From positions 1-51,232 of the forward strand of contig JAKOVW010000035.1 of the NCBI GenBank assembly GCA_029781865.1: a stretch of DNA of 51,232 nt, read 5' to 3'. The stretch comes from Bacteroidota bacterium. Its GTDB lineage: Bacteria; Bacteroidota; Bacteroidia; Chitinophagales; Saprospiraceae. Both the position numbers and the translations under genes were made by a program. Of the stretch, positions 35,880-44,830 are shown piece by piece. The notes beneath the pieces are model-generated. The model did not search any database, was not told the DNA's origin, and was given only the letters and a program-made list of their open reading frames with translations. Position 1 is the first letter of the stretch. Every line of letters starts with the position of its first letter.

Positions 35880-37892
35880 TCATTTTACAGAAGGATCTAA
35901 AGACTTCGCTTTGTTTTTGTAGAAGGCTGCTTTTTCCTGATCGCCTTTCTTTTCATAAACCAATCCCAGGTAGTAATGTACGGTCGCATTCCCGGGATCC
36001 AGGCTTAATACCTTGTTGTAATTTTGAATGGCCTCATCGTATTTGTTGATTAGCGAATAGGCTGTTCCCAGATTTTTATAAGCATCTGTATAGGACGGAT
36101 TCAGTTGTATTGCTTTTTGATAACTTTTAACCGCATCGTCATATTTTTGAAGTTGAAATTGAGCGCCGCCCAGGTTATTATAGCTTAGGTAGGAATTCGG
36201 ATTGAGGCTAACCGCTTTGGATTGATAATATACCGCAGAGTCGTATTGCTGCATTCTGAAATAAATATTCCCCAGGTTACCATAAGCATCAACATTGCCT
36301 TTGCTTACCGCAATTCCTTTTTTATAAAACTCAATTGCTTTGGGATAGTCTTTTTTGAAGCTGTAAATTTCAGCCGTGGAATTATAGAGCAAGTAATAAT
36401 TGGAATCAATTTTAATTGCTTGCTTCATTTGGTTTAATGCGCTCTCCAGATAAGTTTGTTGTTTTGCAGGATCCACTTTTTTGTACTTTAACTCATCCAT
36501 TATGGCGCGTTCATAGAAATACTTCATTTTTACATTTTCAGTAACGGTTTGTACATCTTTAGAAAATAAGCTTAAATCACTTTTCCAATCTTTGTTTCGG
36601 GTGATAATTTTATAACTACAAAAAATGGAAATGAGAAATATTGTAAAAACAAAAAATTTTGAATTTCTCAAAAGTAAACCAATGTTATCAGAGGTCGGAT
36701 CGTTTTTTATTTCTACTTTAAAAATGTTAATTATTAATGATGTTAATGCAATGCAGAGTCCTAGCGATGGCATGTACATAAATCGTTCTCCCATTGTTGA
36801 GCTAATTAATATAAAAACGTTGGAGACAAGGGCAATCGATAATAAAAAGAATAGTATTCCATATGAAATCCAGTTCTTGATTTTTATATTTTTCAATGCG
36901 AAGTAAAAGAGTAAGATGTAAATAAAAAGGGAAGTCAGGGCTAGTGGATTGTTGAATGAAACAAGTGGTATTTGATTAAATGAATAGTCAGATGCAAAGG
37001 TGGTAGGAATTATAAATTTATAAAGATAATATCCAAGAATATAGAAATTGGTTGCATATCGTTCTATAAATGATTTTGCTCCTACCAAGCTGTTATCATT
37101 AAGTAGAATTGAAGATTGTTGATATGCATGTCCAAGAACCAGACTTCTTGCAATAAAAAAAAGTATTGTGCAAATGATAATGGGTATTAACAAATAGGTA
37201 TATTGCTTTTTAGTGGCAGAAGAAAAATAGTAAACAGATAGTGGTATAATTAAAGTTAAGCAAATCGCATTTTCCTTAGAAAATAGGGCCAGGGCATAAC
37301 TGCATGAAATGTAAAAAATATCAATTACTTTATTTTTTTCAATAAAATTTATTGAATGAAATAGGCAAATTATACAAAAAAGAAAAGATAATATTTCATC
37401 TCTACTTTTAATATTTGCAACAACTTCCGTATGCAATGGATGTATAATCCATAATAAACTAACAACTAACGCAAATAGTGAATTATGATTAGGAGTCATT
37501 TTGCGAATTAGGAAAAATAGCATTAGACCTGTTAATGAATACAGGAATACATTTATCCAATGACTTAAAGAAGGATTATTTGGGGATAATTGCCACTCAA
37601 TTGCAAACATCATAAGGGATAAAGGACGGTAATTGGACACTGTCATTTGATTTAACCCAAACCAATAGGATGATTTGAAAATATTTGGAATACCTTTTAG
37701 TCCTTCTTGAACAAACTTATTTCCACTAATGACCGCAAAATCATCCATCACATAACCATGATTCAAGGTATTGCAATACAAGAGAAAAGCAATTAAAGCA
37801 AGCAGTCCACCAATCCAGATATCCTGATTTGATTTCTTAAACTCAGCTGTAGTTGTGATTGGCTTAGGAGACTTAGGTGGTGGTTTTTTCAT
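35880..37892 (-). CDS. Multispanning GT-C-like membrane protein with C-terminal TPRs (TMTC-like)
   Basis: 670 residues. Residues about 25-430 hold many hydrophobic helices, with a DD pair (Asp50-Asp51 in HGYVMDDFAVI) in the first extramembrane loop, the position of the catalytic acidic motif in GT-C glycosyltransferases, and NYRPLSLMMFAIEW shortly after, typical of PMT/TMTC-type proteins. About 450-670 is a set of TPRs (AYGNLGNIYFRMQQYDSA and similar). In animals TMTC1-4 O-mannosylate cadherins; the bacterial homologues are uncharacterised, so protein O-glycosylation is an inference. The sugar donor would be a polyprenyl-linked hexose. Confidence 0.75.
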   Translation of the reverse strand: MKKPPPKSPKPITTTAEFKKSNQDIWIGGLLALIAFLLYCNTLNHGYVMDDFAVISGNKFVQEGLKGIPNIFKSSYWFGLNQMTVSNYRPLSLMMFAIEWQLSPNNPSLSHWINVFLYSLTGLMLFFLIRKMTPNHNSLFALVVSLLWIIHPLHTEVVANIKSRDEILSFLFCIICLFHSINFIEKNKVIDIFYISCSYALALFSKENAICLTLIIPLSVYYFSSATKKQYTYLLIPIIICTILFFIARSLVLGHAYQQSSILLNDNSLVGAKSFIERYATNFYILGYYLYKFIIPTTFASDYSFNQIPLVSFNNPLALTSLFIYILLFYFALKNIKIKNWISYGILFFLLSIALVSNVFILISSTMGERFMYMPSLGLCIALTSLIINIFKVEIKNDPTSDNIGLLLRNSKFFVFTIFLISIFCSYKIITRNKDWKSDLSLFSKDVQTVTENVKMKYFYERAIMDELKYKKVDPAKQQTYLESALNQMKQAIKIDSNYYLLYNSTAEIYSFKKDYPKAIEFYKKGIAVSKGNVDAYGNLGNIYFRMQQYDSAVYYQSKAVSLNPNSYLSYNNLGGAQFQLQKYDDAVKSYQKAIQLNPSYTDAYKNLGTAYSLINKYDEAIQNYNKVLSLDPGNATVHYYLGLVYEKKGDQEKAAFYKNKAKSLDPSVK

Positions 37893-38130
37893 TCCGGATA
37901 TTCTTTAATACATACATTCAAAGATAAAGATAAATTTGAGATCTGCGAAAGACATAGAGCTGGTTCAGGCCGATACTAGTTTACCTTTAGTAAACTCATG
38001 CGAAATGGGCAGAAACATACCAGATAAAGCCGGACCGTTTAACAGTACGATATGTAATTTGAACTTATTAATTGGACCATTCAATGTTAAACGTATTCTT
38101 CTTCGGTAACAGGAATAATATAATTTTTTA

Positions 38131-38290
38131 GAAAAGAAACCTCGAGGGAGTTTGGAATGAGAATGGTACTATTGAGAAGAGATAGTTCGCGGGAGTTTAG
38201 AATAAAATGGTACAATTGAGAAGAGAAACCTCGCGGGAGTTTGGAATAAAATGGTACAATTGAGAAGAGATTCCTCGCTGTCGCTCGGAA
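38131..38290. repeat. Three 44-bp direct repeats plus a partial fourth
   Basis: Units start near 38131, 38174, 38218 and 38262, with core GAGAAGAGAAACCTCGCGGG, AGTTTGGAATAAAATGG and TACAATT. The last copy changes into CTCGCTGTCGCTCGGAATGA, a phrase common in dispersed intergenic repeats of environmental bacteria. Confidence 0.8.
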
Positions 38291-38313
38291 TGACATATCA
38301 TGAATTAGTTAGC

Positions 38314-38369
38314 GGAAAGGGAGTCAAGTAAGCAAACGCTATGGCGTTTGCTTACTTGACTCCCTTTCC
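38314..38369. repeat. 26-bp perfect inverted repeat with 4-nt loop
   Basis: GGAAAGGGAGTCAAGTAAGC (then AAACGC) at 38314-38339 is matched exactly by its reverse complement at 38344-38369, with TATG between and a short T run after. It is too long and too perfect for an ordinary terminator and no gene ends at it on the plus strand. It may be a palindromic element or transposon remnant. Confidence 0.9.
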
Positions 38370-38604
38370 TTTTTAATTGAAGGTTGCCATTTTGCGCGAG
38401 AGAATGTTCTAAATATTTGCACAGCTTATATTAAGAATTAAATTCACTCACTACATAATTGGAATCGCTGTTTCATACCGCGCTTTATCGTCGATTCAAC
38501 TTGCGGTTGAAATTACAAAGATGATATTTTTGTTCTTCTGAAGACAATGGAAAGGTACAGAATAATCTTAGCCGGTATTTTCACTGCTTCAAATTCAGGT
38601 CATA

Positions 38605-38636
38605 ATAAAAAAGCCGGTCTGCTTTCACAAACCGGC
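38605..38636 (-). terminator. Terminator of the 1694-residue HYR gene
   Basis: Minus strand GCCGGT...ACCGGC (38636-38613) followed by TTTTTTATT, 38 bp after the stop at 38674. Confidence 0.7.
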
Positions 38637-38673
38637 CTGCTTTTCATACCTTTTCTGAATATCGAAAAAATCT

Positions 38674-41600
38674 TTAATGATTTACCATAAATCGTTTGAT
38701 GAGTTGTTCACCTGTGTTGTTGTACAACAGAATGGTATAAATACCATTGGGCCATTCGCCAACTGAAAAACTGAATGCATTTCCCTTTTTGCGTTCAACG
38801 CTGCGTTGTACCATTTTGCCATGGTGATCATAAATTTCATAATCTCCCAATTCATCTTTTGGGCTGACTACATTTACTTCATTCGAAGAAGGATTGGGAA
38901 ACAAATCAACTTCAAAAGGTGATTTTTCTTTTTGTCTTGCATTCTGAATAAGAATGGTGTTGATTTCACCAACTGATTTTTCATTTTCAACGCAGTTGGC
39001 CGCGCAATGAAGTTGTACAGAATTAAAATGAACAGGCTTGATTTCATTTTCCGGAAGATTGGCCGTTGCGCCGTTCATTAAAATGCAGTAGTCTTCTACT
39101 TCACCGAATAACGGAGAGCTGCATGGACTGACAGGATAACCGGAATAAGACATAATAACTCTCATGCGGGTTTGTTTGGATGGCAGGAATTGAGGCATCG
39201 TCAGATTAGCACACATGGTTGTGGTGCCAAATCCATAAACGACTTCTTCCGTAACCGGATCAAAAAATCCATCCGCATTAAAATCAATCCATATTTTCCA
39301 ATATACTTTATATGTCGTACTGAGGAACCCCGGAGTTACGCAGATCGGATAGGTTTTATTGGGAAGTATAGTGCCGCAGGCTTTATTGAAATAATGATAA
39401 CCGCCATTGTCACCGGTGATCGTATCTATTCCTGCAAATTCAACTCTGTTGATGAACATGTATTTACTGTCAAGACCTTTTGCCTTGCAATAAATACTTT
39501 CTTTATCACAATCAACTGTAATGTTGAAACTACAAGTATCAGATTTGCCATCCTTTTGCGCGACATAGGTGATTTTGTTTTTGCCGCATGGCAGTAATTC
39601 ACCCTGAGGAGTACCTCCGGTTTGTGTCAGATCATAACAGGTTATCTCACAAATGTATTCCCGGAGCAGATTTCCATTCTGATCATTCCACGTTCCATCA
39701 GGTAATAACTCTATATAATCATCTAATCCATCACCATTATTCGGTTGACCGGGTGACCAGCTGGTAAATGAAAACGGACTGTTGTCGATCCATTCGAAGT
39801 GCCCTTCCGTCCGTTCATCCGTACCACCAACCCAGGCTGTAAGACCCATTAATTTGGATGCAAGGAATTTATTTTCTTTAAGTGAATTGATAACTGCAAG
39901 TTTACCTCCTAATTGTTCGCAGATAAATTTGGCAGTACCCCATTTGGCAGGACCTGTTGAACAAAAATAACTATGACCATCCAAATCACCCATGTAAATG
40001 AAACCAGGCAAGCTGGTCTTACAACTTGTGCAATGTTTCACCTGTGGTGTATTCCAATCTACAAATACCCCATTTACAAATGGATCCAGTCGAATTACTG
40101 TAGTATCATCCGGGCAGTTGATTCCAATTTCAGTACCGCTTACATTAATATGAAAACTATCTGTGGTTACTAAACCACAAAGGTCAACGGCAGTATAGAT
40201 TATTGTGCTGACACCTGCAGGGAAACGAGCTCCTGATTTAAAATTGGACGTGAAACTACTGATACCGCAATTATCAAATGCTTCTGGTTTGTTCCAGAAC
40301 ATTGGTACATCGCAAGCACCTTTTGCATTGACCGTTAAATCAGTAGGCATATTTCTGATTTGTGGAGGTGCCGTGTCTTTGATGTCTATGAGTTGTTTGC
40401 ATTCAGCACGTAATGTGCTTATATTAGGATCAACGGCAATCCATTTACGAATCAATTTAATGGCACCGGGACATGGGCCATTGCTAATAATACTGTCCGT
40501 ATAACTAATCACCGGAGCCAGGCAGGTTGGTTTGCCTGGATCTGCAGTTGCTGTACCCGTTATTGCAGGATTGATTCCAGGTCCCGGACAAGATGTATAA
40601 TCTGCAGGACAATGAATAACCGGATTTTGATCACAACAATTGTCAGTTACTGTAATAAAAAACCAACAAGTAGATGTGTTGCCACAATTATCACTTGCTG
40701 TAAACACTACTCTGGTTACGCCCTTTGTAAATGTTTCACCCGATTGATGAGTGGCAAGAATATTTTTCAAACCACAGTTGTCATTTGCAACCGGGAAGTC
40801 CCAGTTGACTACTACATTACAATTGTATTGCGGATCTACCGTGACATCATGCGGACAAGATGCGAATACAGGGGAATCTACATCTTCCAAAATAATGGTT
40901 TGAATACAGGTAGAGCTTGCATTACTTTTTGGATTTACAGCTTTCCATATTCTGTTTATCACGGTTCTGCATGGATCTGCAGATACTGTGCTATCTGAAA
41001 AAGTAAGGAACGGTTGTACACAAATTGGTTTTAGCGGATCAACTGTAGCTTTACCTGTAACGAAAATGTCGGTGCTGCTTCCGGGACATCCGTGATAATC
41101 AGCCGGACATTCAATAACAGGAGCACCGTTACAACAATTTTCTGTTACTGTTACAAAGAATTGACACGCAGATTGATTGCCGCATGCATCAGTTGCAATT
41201 ACAAATACGGGGGAAGTACCAATCTGGAAACGGAAACCGGATGGCTTTGAAGTAAATATAGTTGTAGCACCACAATTATCTGTTGCTTCCGGTTGATTCC
41301 AGTTAACACTGGCGGTACAATCATCATCAGATTGTACGGTTATATCCGGAGGACAGAAGGTGATTACAGGTGCTGTTTCATCTTTTAAATATAATTTTTG
41401 TACACAAGTTGATTTCAAATTTAAATTAGAAGGATCTGTTGCAGTCCAGGTTCTGTTTACCTCGAGGTAGCAATTTATATATTTTACTGGTACATCATTG
41501 TAGGTGATAACTGGTTGAGAACAATGCGGATCTCCTGGCAATGCGGTAGCGGTTCCGGTTGTTGATGGTTCCAGATCTGAAGAAGGACAGCCTGTGAAAT

Positions 41601-43758
41601 CTGCAGGACAAGTAATTATTGGCGGATTCTTGCAACAATTTTCAGTAACAGTTATAGTAAATTGACATGTGGAGGAATTGCCGCAAGCATCTGTTGCAGT
41701 GACGGTAACTGTTGTCTGACCAATTTGAAATACAGAACCATTTGGTATTGACGTACTGACATGAACGGTAGTGCAATTATCACTTGCTTCAGGTTGGTTC
41801 CAGATAAAGATAGCAGTGCAATCTGAGCCGGATTGAACGGTTACATCCGGAGGACAAAAGGTAATCATCGGTGCCGTCTTATCTTCCAGTTTGATTTTTT
41901 GAACACAGGTCGTGAATAGATTAGTGTTAGGATCAGTTGCCTTCCACGTGCGCTCAATTTCAGTAGTGCAATCACTTGAACTTAAGGTATGATCGCTAAA
42001 GCTCAGGACAGGGGCATTGCAATTTGGATTTCCAGGAGTCGCCGTTGCATGACCAGTTACAGAAGGTTCAATTGAACTTCCCGGACAACCGGTGTAATCT
42101 GCCGGACATTGTATAACCGGTGCTTTATTACAACAATTGTCTTCAATGAAAATCAGGAATTCACATTTTGAAGTATTACCACAACGGTCCGTTGCTATTA
42201 CGGTGATCAATGAATAACCCAGGTGGAAAAGCCAGCCTGAAGGAACGCTGCTGGTGATCTGAACTGGCCCGCAATTATCTACCGCTGTTGGCTCCTGCCA
42301 ATTTACAATTGCAGTGCAATCCGGTCCGGATTGGACTGTAATATTGGGAGGACAAAATGTGAATTGCGGAGGAGTCGTATCTTTTAAAGTAATTTTTTGG
42401 ATGCAGGTAGAAAATAAAGAATGATTATCCGGATCTGTTGCTTTCCAGGTTCTTTCAATTTCAGTTGCGCAATCGTTTGAGTTTACATAGTGATCAGTGA
42501 ATTGCAGCACAGGAGTATTGCAATTAATGTCACCCGGTGTAGCACTTGCATGGCCGGTGATTGCAGGTTCCAGTATGCTTCCCGGACAACCGATATAATC
42601 TGCCGGACATTGAATTACCGGTGGCTTTTGGCAACAATGGTCTTCAATGAAAATCAGAAATTCGCATTTTGAAGTATTGCCGCAGATGTCGGTAGCAGTA
42701 ACAGTGATCAATGAATACCCTAAATGAAACAACCATCCGGAAGGTACTGAACTTGATATGCTTACCGGGCCGCAATCATCTACTGCGGTCGGTGTCTGCC
42801 AGTTTACTATTGCAGTGCAATCCGGTCCGGACTGTACCGTAACATTCGGCGGACAGAATGTAAATACGGGAGGAGTTGTATCCTGTAATATGATTTTTTG
42901 AACGCAGCTTACATTTAATTGTGGATTAAGCGGATCCTGCGCAGTCCATTTTCTTTCAATTTGCAATTTGCAACTGCTTACTTCAGTAACTTTATCGGAA
43001 TAGGAAAGAATGGGTTCATTACAAAAAGCAGTTGCTTTTTCTACAACAGGCTTTCCCGTAACAGAAGTATCTGTTCCTGCACTTGGACAGGAGAAGAAAT
43101 CAGGAGGGCAGGTTATTTTCGGAGGAGCGATGCAACAATTAGAAATTACTTCCAATCGAAAACCGCAGGTGGAAGAATTACCACAAGCATCTGTTGCGGT
43201 AAAGACAATATGATGAATACCTACTGAGAATTCACTTCCATTGGTATGTGATGAGCTAACGGAAAAATTTCCGCAGACATCACTGACCCAGGGCATTTTC
43301 CAGCTATAATTTGCAACACAATTGGAATTGGTCAAAATGGACGTATCTCTCGGACAATTTGAAAATACAGGACCGGTTGTATCCAATGTACTTAGATATT
43401 GAATGCAAAAGGCACGTAAATTAGAATCGTCTGGATCCTGTGCGGTCCATATTCGCTGTACTAATTGCGAGCCACTGCAATTACCTGTTTTTATAATATT
43501 ATCAATATGACTTACTATCGGTATTCCGCATTCCGGGCCACCGGGAAAAGCAGTTGCATGTTCTGTAATATTCGGATCAATCGATGATCCCGGACATGCA
43601 TCCAGATTCGGTGGACAATGAAGAATTGGAGGTTGATTGCAGTTCAGGCTGGATTTAGCTTTTTTAACATGAACCTGCGCTGAAGTGCAAAATGGTGTTG
43701 CTAAAATACAAACTGCAATAGCTATAGAGCTCAGCAGGGGGTAGTATTGCTTTTTCAT
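38674..43758 (-). CDS. T9SS-exported HYR/C-type-lectin/GEVED surface protein (1694 aa)
   Basis: A signal peptide (ending CTSAQ) is followed by seven composite units of ~165 residues (about 40-1205). Each joins a short HYR-like module (CPADYxGCPGSS...TGxA) to a canonical HYR (CPPDVTV...DNCG...ATDACGN...C). A further HYR (from INCPDDTTV, about 1212) is interrupted by a C-type lectin domain (about 1250-1370) with the Ca/sugar motifs GQPNN and TWND, and resumes at PCGKNKITYVAQ...CSFNITVDC. A GEVED domain (about 1432-1560, ends FGEVEDYC) and a type A sorting domain (LFPNPSSNEV...LIKRFMVNH) follow. Likely a Ca-dependent glycan-binding adhesin; ligand unknown. Paralogue of the 1202-residue gene upstream. 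Confidence 0.9.
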   Translation of the reverse strand: MKKQYYPLLSSIAIAVCILATPFCTSAQVHVKKAKSSLNCNQPPILHCPPNLDACPGSSIDPNITEHATAFPGGPECGIPIVSHIDNIIKTGNCSGSQLVQRIWTAQDPDDSNLRAFCIQYLSTLDTTGPVFSNCPRDTSILTNSNCVANYSWKMPWVSDVCGNFSVSSSHTNGSEFSVGIHHIVFTATDACGNSSTCGFRLEVISNCCIAPPKITCPPDFFSCPSAGTDTSVTGKPVVEKATAFCNEPILSYSDKVTEVSSCKLQIERKWTAQDPLNPQLNVSCVQKIILQDTTPPVFTFCPPNVTVQSGPDCTAIVNWQTPTAVDDCGPVSISSSVPSGWLFHLGYSLITVTATDICGNTSKCEFLIFIEDHCCQKPPVIQCPADYIGCPGSILEPAITGHASATPGDINCNTPVLQFTDHYVNSNDCATEIERTWKATDPDNHSLFSTCIQKITLKDTTPPQFTFCPPNITVQSGPDCTAIVNWQEPTAVDNCGPVQITSSVPSGWLFHLGYSLITVIATDRCGNTSKCEFLIFIEDNCCNKAPVIQCPADYTGCPGSSIEPSVTGHATATPGNPNCNAPVLSFSDHTLSSSDCTTEIERTWKATDPNTNLFTTCVQKIKLEDKTAPMITFCPPDVTVQSGSDCTAIFIWNQPEASDNCTTVHVSTSIPNGSVFQIGQTTVTVTATDACGNSSTCQFTITVTENCCKNPPIITCPADFTGCPSSDLEPSTTGTATALPGDPHCSQPVITYNDVPVKYINCYLEVNRTWTATDPSNLNLKSTCVQKLYLKDETAPVITFCPPDITVQSDDDCTASVNWNQPEATDNCGATTIFTSKPSGFRFQIGTSPVFVIATDACGNQSACQFFVTVTENCCNGAPVIECPADYHGCPGSSTDIFVTGKATVDPLKPICVQPFLTFSDSTVSADPCRTVINRIWKAVNPKSNASSTCIQTIILEDVDSPVFASCPHDVTVDPQYNCNVVVNWDFPVANDNCGLKNILATHQSGETFTKGVTRVVFTASDNCGNTSTCWFFITVTDNCCDQNPVIHCPADYTSCPGPGINPAITGTATADPGKPTCLAPVISYTDSIISNGPCPGAIKLIRKWIAVDPNISTLRAECKQLIDIKDTAPPQIRNMPTDLTVNAKGACDVPMFWNKPEAFDNCGISSFTSNFKSGARFPAGVSTIIYTAVDLCGLVTTDSFHINVSGTEIGINCPDDTTVIRLDPFVNGVFVDWNTPQVKHCTSCKTSLPGFIYMGDLDGHSYFCSTGPAKWGTAKFICEQLGGKLAVINSLKENKFLASKLMGLTAWVGGTDERTEGHFEWIDNSPFSFTSWSPGQPNNGDGLDDYIELLPDGTWNDQNGNLLREYICEITCYDLTQTGGTPQGELLPCGKNKITYVAQKDGKSDTCSFNITVDCDKESIYCKAKGLDSKYMFINRVEFAGIDTITGDNGGYHYFNKACGTILPNKTYPICVTPGFLSTTYKVYWKIWIDFNADGFFDPVTEEVVYGFGTTTMCANLTMPQFLPSKQTRMRVIMSYSGYPVSPCSSPLFGEVEDYCILMNGATANLPENEIKPVHFNSVQLHCAANCVENEKSVGEINTILIQNARQKEKSPFEVDLFPNPSSNEVNVVSPKDELGDYEIYDHHGKMVQRSVERKKGNAFSFSVGEWPNGIYTILLYNNTGEQLIKRFMVNH

Positions 43759-43887
43759 AATCAGAGGGTAAGTATGATGAAAATCTCTTGAGTGCTGAGT
43801 CAGGTAATTAAATACTGGCTTGAGATTTTGAATCCGGTGTTATAGTATGAAAGGAGTAATTGAGAATGGGTGTTACTAAACGAAGCG

Positions 43888-43919
43888 TAAATGTAAAACA
43901 GAATTCATGAAAGCTGCAA
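43888..43919 (-). promoter_or_regulatory. Possible promoter of the 1694-residue HYR gene
   Basis: Minus strand TTG (43919-43917), 21-bp spacer, TACATTTA (43895-43888), one mismatch to TAnnTTTG. It would leave a leader of about 120 nt. Confidence 0.25.
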
Positions 43920-44016
43920 GAAATAATTCTAAATAATTACATTAAGAGATTAACACATTTGAAAGCAATTAAGACACCGATTTATACATTCAGAAAAAAA
44001 GTGTATGGGAGGAAGA

Positions 44017-44064
44017 TAGGAGATAGGAGTTAGGAACTAGGAACTAGGAGCTAAGAGCTAGGTG
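44017..44064. repeat. Low-complexity TAGGA(G/A)-type short tandem repeat
   Basis: Runs of AGATAGGAG, TTAGGAACTAGGAACTAGGA and GCTAAGAGCTAGG, a degenerate 7-8 bp repeat in the intergenic region. Length may vary between strains. Confidence 0.7.
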
Positions 44065-44169
44065 AGAGGATTTACATTATGGATTAAATTATTTTGCAAA
44101 CAGATTAAATTAAGTGCTTATGTGTTATCTAATTTAAAGCACTTGGGCAGGCTAGAAACTTAGATAATA

Positions 44170-44600
44170 TATCCTATGTGCCTTATGTGGCCTATGTGTT
44201 TCAAAAAAGTTATGAAGAGTATTCTTAAACACATAGGGCACATAGAACACACATAGGTTACAACGAAATACTAAGAAGATAATATGACTATGTGTCTCTA
44301 TGTGATCTATGTGTTTCAAAAAAAATTATCATTACAAACCGCATAATTGCATCACATACTGAGAGTAAAATTCCTATGAGCCTAATGTGCCTTATGTGTT
44401 TAAAAATAGTATTATTCAAACCACATAAACACATCAGTCACTAAAAACAAAAGAACCTATGTGTTTAATGTGTGCTCTATTTGTTTCAAATATTTTTGAT
44501 GAGAAGACTTAAACACATAGTGCACATAAAACACACATAGGACATATCAGAAATGATTAAGAAATAGTATCCTTATTGAATCCCATGTGTTTCAAAAAAA
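44170..44600. repeat. Palindromic CTATGTG repeat cluster A
   Basis: About four degenerate units. Each has a left arm with repeated CTATGTG ending CTATGTGTTT, a short A-rich middle (CAAAAAAA...), and a right arm AAACACATAGGGCACATAG that is the reverse complement of the left. Best units: about 44170-44260 and 44285-44480; half units near 44457-44546 and 44580. The same family is at 49207-49521. In the 1.07-kb gap between the paralogous HYR genes, no coding sequence is seen. Confidence 0.85.
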
Positions 44601-44723
44601 CTCACCACTATAATTAGCATATACACGGGATTATGGATTTATATTTTATTAATCATATGAGATAAAATTTTTTAATGAATACTAACTAAAAGATAGTGAA
44701 TGCGGAATTGTGATATAATTTAA

Positions 44724-44755
44724 ACAAAAAGAGGAAGAATAATTATCCTTCCTCT
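44724..44755 (-). terminator. Terminator of the 1202-residue HYR gene
   Basis: Minus strand AGAGGAAG (44755-44748) pairs with CTTCCTCT (44737-44730), followed by TTTTTG, about 75 bp after the stop. Confidence 0.65.
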
Positions 44756-44830
44756 CTTCTGTTGAAACTAAATTAAATGAATATGCGCTTATAATTATTC
44801 CATCAAAATAGCTATGCTATTCATATAGAA

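Larger units (their letters stand above)
37893..38673. other. Non-coding region with repeats and hairpins
   Basis: No gene is supported here. The stretch holds 44-bp direct repeats, a 26-bp perfect inverted repeat and the terminator of the downstream HYR gene (listed separately). 38370-38600 shows nothing further. The 69-codon minus-strand ORF at 38087-38296 only translates the repeats. Confidence 0.65.

Noticed and set aside
38087-38296. 69-codon minus-strand ORF
   Set aside because: It translates the 44-bp direct repeats and has no independent support.
39172-43227. Plus-strand ORFs (up to 141 codons) within the HYR-lectin genes
   Set aside because: Shadows of conserved minus-strand coding sequence; no plausible protein features.
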